A DNA stretch of 11,757 nucleotides, from assembly GCA_024280675.1 (NCBI GenBank), contig JAJRPT010000083.1, forward strand, positions 1 to 11,757. The letters run 5' to 3'. Below the pieces are notes generated by a model, which worked only from the letters and a program-made list of their open reading frames with translations, was not told where the DNA came from and searched no databases. Source of the stretch: Bacteroidota bacterium (GTDB lineage: Bacteria > Bacteroidota > Ignavibacteria > Kapaibacteriales > UBA2268). Shown in pieces: positions 7,204-11,757 of this stretch (position 1 is its first letter; every line of letters starts with the position of its first letter). The position numbers were made by a program, and so were the translations under genes.

Positions 7204-9033
7204 ATGGAAATAAATAAATATTCAAATAAGGAAATAATCTCAAGACTTTGGGCTTATGTCTTGCCGTTTAAATGGCTGGCTATTGGCTCGTTCTTTGTCA
7301 GTCTATTTCTTTCACTCCTCCAAGCACTTGCACTGCCTCTGTTTCAATATATGCTAAACATTGTTTTTGGCAGAGATCTTTCTGTGGAGGTGGATTCGGA
7401 AGCATTTCTTTCCTCATACAAAGAGTCTTTCTACTCCTTTATAAATTATTTGATTTACACACCAGACGACCCAAGTGCTACTCTAATGAAATTTGGTCTG
7501 CTTATAATCTCTTTATTCATTGCTAAAAACATTGTTAGAGTTATCTTCACTTGGATTACCGTTTTGCTACAACAATCGGTTGCAAAGGGATTAAAAGATG
7601 ATCTGTTTCGGAAAATCACTTCGCTCTCAATTGATTTTTTCTCAAAGAGTAAACAAGGAAATATAATTTCTGTCATCTCAAATGATTTGACAATAGCACA
7701 CGAGCTTGCAATCAACTCATCGGTGAGGATTATCAAGGAATCCTTCTCAATAATTTTGTATATTTTTATTCTTCTGGCTCTTTCGCCAAAACTTACGCTT
7801 ATCGCACTTGGTGTTTCTTTTTTTACAGTCTTTATCATAGCTGGCTCGGGGAAATATCTAAAGAAATACGCAAGCAGGATTCAACAAACAGTCTCCGATA
7901 TCACCTCTTCGGTCCAAGAAGGAATCTCTGGTATAAAGGTCATCCAAGCATACAACGCACAAAATAGAGTAAATGAAAGCTTCTTTGAAAAAACTAAATA
8001 CTATGTGAGGCAAAGCCTAAAACATGCTCTGGTGAAATCTATGGTGCCGAGCATTGGGGAAGTGTTTGGGATATTTGCGTTGTGTATTGTGTTACTTGTG
8101 GGTGGGAATATGACTTTTTCTGGTGAAATTGACTCATCTGAGATGATTACTTTCATCTTAGTGCTTTTTGCAATTATGGCACCAGTTCATATTTTGACCA
8201 ATACCATTGCTGGTTACCCGAGGGGATTCGTTGCCAGCTCACGAGTATTTACTCTGATGGACCAGTTGCCTAGTATCAAATCTGGCGAGGAATCAGTCGA
8301 GAGTTTTTCTGGTTCGTTAATTATTGAAAATCTGTCTTTTCGTTATGAAAAAAATTGGGTGCTGGACAAAATAAATATTGAAATAAAAAGAGGACAAAAA
8401 GTTGCTTTCGTGGGCGGGTCGGGTTCGGGTAAATCTACCATCCTCGACCTTATCCTTAGGTTTTACAATCCACAAAAAGGAAGAATAATTCTTGATGGAC
8501 AAGATGTCAAGACATTTAATAATGAAAATTACCGCAAATTATTTGGCACAGTCTCACAAGAAACCATATTATTTAATGATACGGTTGAAAGCAACCTCAG
8601 GCTTGGGAATAAAGACGCAAGTGATGAAGAAATTATTCGTGCGCTGAAAACTGCAAATGCCTTGGACTTTGTAGAAAAATTAGAAAATGGTATTAAGCAA
8701 AGTATCGGTGACAGGGGTGTAACTTTGTCTGGGGGCGAACGTCAGCGTCTTGCCATTGCACGGGCAATACTTAGCAATCCAGAAATACTTGTCTTTGATG
8801 AAGCTACTTCGGCACTAGATTCCGAATCTGAGAAAATTGTACAAGATGCGATCAATGATGCCTTAAAAGGAAAAACTGCAATTATTGTGGCTCACCGGCT
8901 TGCAACAGTGATGGACGCTGACAGGATTTATGTTTTTGACAGAGGAAAGATAGTTGAGCAAGGCACCCACTCCGAACTCTTGGAGTTGGGAAAAACGTAT
9001 AAGAAACTTTATGATATTCAATTTGGTGCTTGA
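7204..9033 (+). CDS. ABC exporter, fused permease and ATPase (MsbA-like half-transporter)
   Basis: This is an inner-membrane exporter half-unit expected to work as a homodimer, since no partner gene is adjacent. The 609 residues hold about six membrane helices (roughly 22-52, 94-122, a pair within 180-216, 284-304, 314-336), then a nucleotide-binding domain from about 370. ATPase motifs are complete: Walker A GGSGSGKST (404-412), Q-loop Gln452 (TVSQE), signature LSGGERQR (508-515), Walker B and catalytic Glu in ILVFDEATSALD (Glu533), and H-loop His564 (VAHR). The first extracytoplasmic loop is long (about 53-93). Lipid A-core flippase MsbA or another lipid or drug exporter are all possible; the substrate cannot be read from sequence. 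ATG 7204 is chosen because the open frame upstream runs through the terminator hairpin and its poly-T tract. It is probably transcribed on its own. Confidence 0.92.
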   Translation: MEINKYSNKEIISRLWAYVLPFKWLAIGSFFVSLFLSLLQALALPLFQYMLNIVFGRDLSVEVDSEAFLSSYKESFYSFINYLIYTPDDPSATLMKFGLLIISLFIAKNIVRVIFTWITVLLQQSVAKGLKDDLFRKITSLSIDFFSKSKQGNIISVISNDLTIAHELAINSSVRIIKESFSIILYIFILLALSPKLTLIALGVSFFTVFIIAGSGKYLKKYASRIQQTVSDITSSVQEGISGIKVIQAYNAQNRVNESFFEKTKYYVRQSLKHALVKSMVPSIGEVFGIFALCIVLLVGGNMTFSGEIDSSEMITFILVLFAIMAPVHILTNTIAGYPRGFVASSRVFTLMDQLPSIKSGEESVESFSGSLIIENLSFRYEKNWVLDKINIEIKRGQKVAFVGGSGSGKSTILDLILRFYNPQKGRIILDGQDVKTFNNENYRKLFGTVSQETILFNDTVESNLRLGNKDASDEEIIRALKTANALDFVEKLENGIKQSIGDRGVTLSGGERQRLAIARAILSNPEILVFDEATSALDSESEKIVQDAINDALKGKTAIIVAHRLATVMDADRIYVFDRGKIVEQGTHSELLELGKTYKKLYDIQFGA

Positions 9034-9269
9034 ATTAACAACCTAACGGCACTATACGTTGAGTTCTGCTAAGCCGCATATCTAATATTCTCATGCTGAA
9101 AATACTTCTTTACTCGCTCCTGATTTCCTTGCAAGATCAATATATGATTTACTACATTAATTATGACTTGTTAAGGTAAAAGTGTCAGGAAAACTGTAAG
9201 GATGTGTTGCCTGTCAAAGTAAAACCCTTAATACTATTTAAATATCAAGGATGTGTTTTTTTCTTGATG
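9034..9269. other. Intergenic region, 236 bp, no gene identified
   Basis: This lies between the convergent ABC exporter gene and tRNA-Arg. It holds an 11-bp direct repeat, AAGGATGTGTT, at 9198-9208 and 9247-9257, and a weak inverted repeat ATCAAG/CTTGAT close to the tRNA 3' side (9245-9250 and 9263-9268). A minus-strand open stretch of about 30 codons ending at 9069 has no start codon. No clear terminator for either flanking unit is visible. Confidence 0.4.
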
Positions 9270-9343
9270 TGCACCCGAGAGGATTCGAACCTCTAACCGC
9301 CTGATTCGTAGTCAGGTACTCTATCCAGTTGAGCTACGGGTGC
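9270..9343 (-). tRNA. tRNA-Arg, anticodon ACG
   Basis: The minus strand folds into a full cloverleaf of 74 nt. The acceptor GCACCCG/CGGGTGC is perfect. The D stem is GCTC/GAGT with loop AACTGGATA, the anticodon stem CCTGA/TCAGG has loop CTACGAA, the variable loop is CGGTT, and the T stem AGAGG/CCTCT has loop TTCGAAT. Positions 34-36 read ACG, so this is the arginine tRNA whose A34 is normally deaminated to inosine by TadA to read CGU, CGC and CGA. The discriminator base is A (9270), and CCA is not encoded, so it must be added after transcription. The 5' end is one base from a tandem repeat array. Confidence 0.97.
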
Positions 9344-9344
9344 T

Positions 9345-9407
9345 GGCTGAAAAGTTCAGTGGCTGAAAAGTTCAGTGGCTGAAAAGTTCAGTGGCTGAAA
9401 AGTTCAG
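9345..9407. repeat. Four tandem 16-bp repeats, each able to form a hairpin
   Basis: The unit GGCTGAAAAGTTCAGT occurs at 9345-9360, 9361-9376, 9377-9392 and 9393-9407, the last copy lacking only the final T. There is no mismatch between copies. Each unit contains CTGAA-AAG-TTCAG, a 5-bp stem with a 3-nt loop. Adjacent units also offer the alternative hairpin TTCAG-TGG-CTGAA, so the array can fold in two registers. It lies between rpsT and tRNA-Arg, both on the minus strand, and forms the whole near 5' leader of the tRNA if the two are co-transcribed. Confidence 0.95.
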
Positions 9408-9427
9408 ACAGAAAGAGAAAGCTCTTT

Positions 9428-9688
9428 TTAGGCTGCTTTTAGATTTTTAACCAAAGAGGAAAGTCTAGCTTTTCTACGGGCAACAGTGTTTTTGTGCATT
9501 ACCCCACGGGCTGCAACACGGTCAAGTATGCTTTGTGCTTTGGAGAGTAGCAGGCTAGCCGACTCGTAAGTAGTAGCCTCCTCAACTGCACGAATTGCTT
9601 GTTTTACAAGTTTTTTGTTGCTTCTATTATAATAGTTAAGCTTTTTGGTTTGTCTGATTCTTTTCAGACAGGATTTATGATTTGCCAT
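9428..9688 (-). CDS. rpsT: Small ribosomal subunit protein S20 (bS20)
   Basis: S20 is a primary 16S rRNA-binding protein of the 30S subunit. The 86-residue, strongly basic product is the usual length. It shows the family pattern: the MANHKSCLKRIRQTKK start, a lysine-rich first helix, a central acidic helix (AIRAVEEATTYESASLLL), and the closing block GVMHKNTVARRKARLSSLV. The start is unambiguous because MANHKS is the conserved N-terminus. A GGA eight bases before the ATG may aid initiation. A good promoter stands upstream. The gene is read in the same direction as tRNA-Arg below it, and no convincing terminator separates them, so a joint transcript is possible. Confidence 0.97.
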   Translation of the reverse strand: MANHKSCLKRIRQTKKLNYYNRSNKKLVKQAIRAVEEATTYESASLLLSKAQSILDRVAARGVMHKNTVARRKARLSSLVKNLKAA

Positions 9689-9722
9689 TAGTGTTCCATA
9701 TATTCACATTTAAAGATAGCAA

Positions 9723-9754
9723 CAAATTTATGGAAAATGATTTATGATTACAAA
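9723..9754 (-). promoter_or_regulatory. rpsT: Bacteroidota-type promoter for rpsT
   Basis: On the minus strand TTTG (9754-9751, -33 element) is followed after 20 nt by TAAATTTG (9730-9723, -7 box, TAnnTTTG). Both elements and the spacing fit the class. The start of transcription would fall near 9716, giving a leader of roughly 28 nt before the rpsT ATG. Confidence 0.6.
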
Positions 9755-9793
9755 TTATTTATTATTTATTTCTGCTCAACATATTTTCAACTG

Positions 9794-9813
9794 CTAGTAA
9801 ATCAGCTTACTAG
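9794..9813 (-). terminator. Hairpin just after ppdK, possible terminator or mRNA 3' end
   Basis: CTAGTAA (9794-9800) and TTACTAG (9807-9813) form a perfect 7-bp stem with a 6-nt loop, 20 nt beyond the ppdK stop. No T-tract follows in the minus direction, so it is not a classical intrinsic terminator. It may stabilise a 3' end. Confidence 0.35.
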
Positions 9814-9833
9814 GTAAGATAGAAGTGCATTGG

Positions 9834-11757
9834 TCACTTCTTCTTTTTATCTCTGATGCTGGCTTGTGATGCTGCCAAGCGAGCGATCGGCACACCGAAA
9901 GGCGAGCATGATACATAATTGAGTCCAAGGCGATGGCAGAATTCGATGGATTGAGGATCGCCGCCGTGTTCTCCACAAATCCCAAGTTTAATTTTCTTGC
10001 GGGCTTTTCGGGCTTTTTTCACCGCATGTTTCATTAAAAATCCAACACCTTCTTCATCAATAGTTTGGAAAGGGTCTCGGGCGTAAATTCCTTTCTCAAC
10101 ATAGGTTGGGAGGAATGACCCGGAATCATCACGAGAAAGTCCGAGGGCTGTTTGAGTCAAGTCATTTGTACCGAATGAAAGAAATTCAGCAGTTTTAGCA
10201 ATTTTCTTGGCCGTTATCGCACCACGTGGAATCTCAATCATTGCCCCAACTTTGTACTTAAACTCAATTCCAGTCTCGCCCATTACTTCACGTGCAACTT
10301 GGCGGATAATCTTGTCCTGACCCTCAAGCTCCATCACATGACCAACGAGTGGTACCATGACTTCTGGGCGGACTTTTTTGCCAGATAAGATAACATTTAC
10401 CGTTGCTTCAAAAATTGCACGGGCTTGCATTGCCGTAATTTCTGGGTAAATTGTTCCAAGACGGCATCCACGAAAACCAAGCATTGGGTTGAACTCGTGA
10501 AGGGATTCAATACGGGCTTTGATGGCATCGACTGTTGTGTTCATATCCCGTGCCATTTCTTCTTGCTCGGACACCTGGTGTGGCAGGAATTCGTGGAGTG
10601 GCGGGTCAATTAAACGAATTGTGGTCGGTCGTCCGTCCATTACGCTGAATATTCCTTCAAAATCCTTGCGTTGAAGTGGCAATAATTTAGCAAGTGCAAT
10701 TTCTCTTTCTTCCTTAGTCTTTGCCAAAATCATCTCGCGCATTGGGCTAATTTTCCCTTCGCCAAAGAACATATGTTCGGTGCGGGTGAGACCAATTCCC
10801 TCTGCACCAAAAGACAAAGCAATTTCTACTTGACGAGGCTCATCGGCATTTGTCCTAACTCCTAGGGTCCTGTATTTATCTGCCCATTTCATAATCTTTT
10901 TGAACATTTTATAATTTGGAGAGTCGTCCTCGGTCATTGTTTTATCTACCAACACTTGGATTACTTCCGATGGTATGGTTTCTAATTTCCCAGAAATCAC
11001 CTCTCCAGTCGAACCATCAAGGGAAATATAATCGCCTTCTTTTACAATCACGTCCTCACGACCATCAATCCTCATTTCACGCTTTTTGTAGTTGATGAGC
11101 AACTTGCCACAGCCTGCCACACAGACTTTTCCCATTTGACGGGCAACAAGAGCCGCATGGGATGTCATTCCACCACGAGCGGTCAGTATCCCCTCGGATG
11201 CGTCCATTCCTTTTATATCTTCTGGGGATGTTTCCACTCGAACCAAAATACAATCTTGTCCTTCGTTTTTAACCCTGACCGCATCTTGGGCATTGAACAC
11301 CACCACCCCAGAAGCCGCACCTGGACCCGCTGCAAGTCCCTTTGCGATTACTTTAGCTGATTTAATAGCTTTTTTCTTTTCATCACTGTCGAATATCGGG
11401 CGGAGGAGTTGGTTGAGTTGTTCTGGATCAATTCTCAGTAGTGCTTCCTTGGGCTTGATTCTTTTCTCTGCAACCATGTCAATTGCAATTTTTATTGATG
11501 CTATAGCCGTTCGTTTTCCCACACGACATTGGAGCATGAACAAACGACCCTCTTCGATTGTAAATTCAACGTCCATCATATCACGATAGTGATCTTCTAA
11601 TTTTACACGAATATCGAGTAGTTGAGCGTAAGAATCTTCGTCTATTGCTTGCAATTCCTTAATTAATTTTGGAGTGCGAATACCTGCCACAACGTCTTCT
11701 CCTTGGGCGTTCATTAAAAATTCACCATAGAAAACATTGTCTCCATTTGCTGAGTCC
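9834..11757 (-). CDS. ppdK: Pyruvate, phosphate dikinase, C-terminal 640 residues (5' end outside window)
   Basis: PPDK interconverts ATP + pyruvate + phosphate with AMP + phosphoenolpyruvate + diphosphate, in the cytoplasm. The frame runs through the right edge: codons 5' of Met 11714 continue the family block as DSANGDNVFYGEFLMNAQGE, so that Met is internal. About 240-260 N-terminal residues are missing from a usual 880-900. Visible are the end of the ATP-grasp domain, then the phosphohistidine domain with GGMTSHAALVARQMGKVC (His codon at 11157-11159), and the TIM-barrel PEP/pyruvate domain. The barrel includes RTEHMFF, MLGFRGCRLG, IEIPRGAI, SFGTNDLTQTALGLSRDD and GICGEHGGDP, with the active-site Cys at 9975-9977. 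The protein ends in RDKKKK. All catalytic signatures in the visible part are intact. It is distinct from PEP synthase and PTS enzyme I by the LYGEYL/NAQGEDVVAGIRTP-type block. Confidence 0.96.
   Translation of the reverse strand, partial: DSANGDNVFYGEFLMNAQGEDVVAGIRTPKLIKELQAIDEDSYAQLLDIRVKLEDHYRDMMDVEFTIEEGRLFMLQCRVGKRTAIASIKIAIDMVAEKRIKPKEALLRIDPEQLNQLLRPIFDSDEKKKAIKSAKVIAKGLAAGPGAASGVVVFNAQDAVRVKNEGQDCILVRVETSPEDIKGMDASEGILTARGGMTSHAALVARQMGKVCVAGCGKLLINYKKREMRIDGREDVIVKEGDYISLDGSTGEVISGKLETIPSEVIQVLVDKTMTEDDSPNYKMFKKIMKWADKYRTLGVRTNADEPRQVEIALSFGAEGIGLTRTEHMFFGEGKISPMREMILAKTKEEREIALAKLLPLQRKDFEGIFSVMDGRPTTIRLIDPPLHEFLPHQVSEQEEMARDMNTTVDAIKARIESLHEFNPMLGFRGCRLGTIYPEITAMQARAIFEATVNVILSGKKVRPEVMVPLVGHVMELEGQDKIIRQVAREVMGETGIEFKYKVGAMIEIPRGAITAKKIAKTAEFLSFGTNDLTQTALGLSRDDSGSFLPTYVEKGIYARDPFQTIDEEGVGFLMKHAVKKARKARKKIKLGICGEHGGDPQSIEFCHRLGLNYVSCSPFGVPIARLAASQASIRDKKKK

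Noticed and set aside
9034..9090. Possible integron attC-like core (GTTAGGT on the minus strand at about 9042-9048, with CGGC/GCCG nearby)
   Set aside because: Only one core site is present, there is no matching second core at a usual distance, and no integrase or cassette is nearby.
9345..9407. CRISPR-like array
   Set aside because: The 16-bp units are directly abutting with no spacers, and no cas gene is in the window.
9412..9427. AAAGAG/CTCTTT hairpin right after the rpsT stop as a terminator
   Set aside because: The stem is only 6 bp and AT-rich, and no T-tract follows in the direction of transcription.
11293..11589. Plus-strand frame of 98 codons opposite ppdK
   Set aside because: It is antisense to the PPDK phosphohistidine and linker region; the low-complexity Ser/Ala/Ile pattern is a mirror of the real gene.

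Overview
This window comes from an AT-leaning bacterial chromosome (roughly 40% G+C by eye). It probably belongs to the Bacteroidota or a close relative in the FCB group, such as Ignavibacteria or Kapabacteria. The clues are TAnnTTTG-type -7 promoter boxes, start codons with few Shine-Dalgarno sites, and a large secreted PD40/OmpA protein of a kind common in that group. The phylum is an inference, because no rRNA is present.

Layout. Positions 1-330 hold the 3' end of dapB (lysine/diaminopimelate synthesis). Directly on its tail, on the same strand, sits a compact type II restriction-modification pair: an M.HhaI-type cytosine-C5 methyltransferase (311-1402) overlapping a HinP1I-type endonuclease (1347-2093). 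Both point to the target GCGC. Convergent to them is rsmB (2145-3524, minus), a 16S rRNA methyltransferase. A divergent intergenic region then leads to a small secreted staphylococcal-nuclease-like lipoprotein (3710-4168). It is followed by an 899-residue envelope protein with five PD40 repeats and two OmpA-like domains (4418-7117), a strong intrinsic terminator, and a full-length homodimer-type ABC exporter (7204-9033).

The right third is read on the minus strand. ppdK (pyruvate, phosphate dikinase) enters from the right edge and ends at 9834. Next come rpsT with a good Bacteroidota-type promoter, four tandem 16-bp hairpin-forming repeats, and tRNA-Arg(ACG), whose 5' end lies 1 nt from the last repeat.

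Most of the window is housekeeping and envelope biology. The accessory part is the GCGC restriction-modification module, which looks inserted between dapB and rsmB. Consistent with an active system, I could find only two GCGC sites in the whole window. The least explained element is the repeat array filling the 5' leader of the tRNA. I found no CRISPR array, insertion sequence, integrase or phage gene, and nothing I would call a wholly new system.
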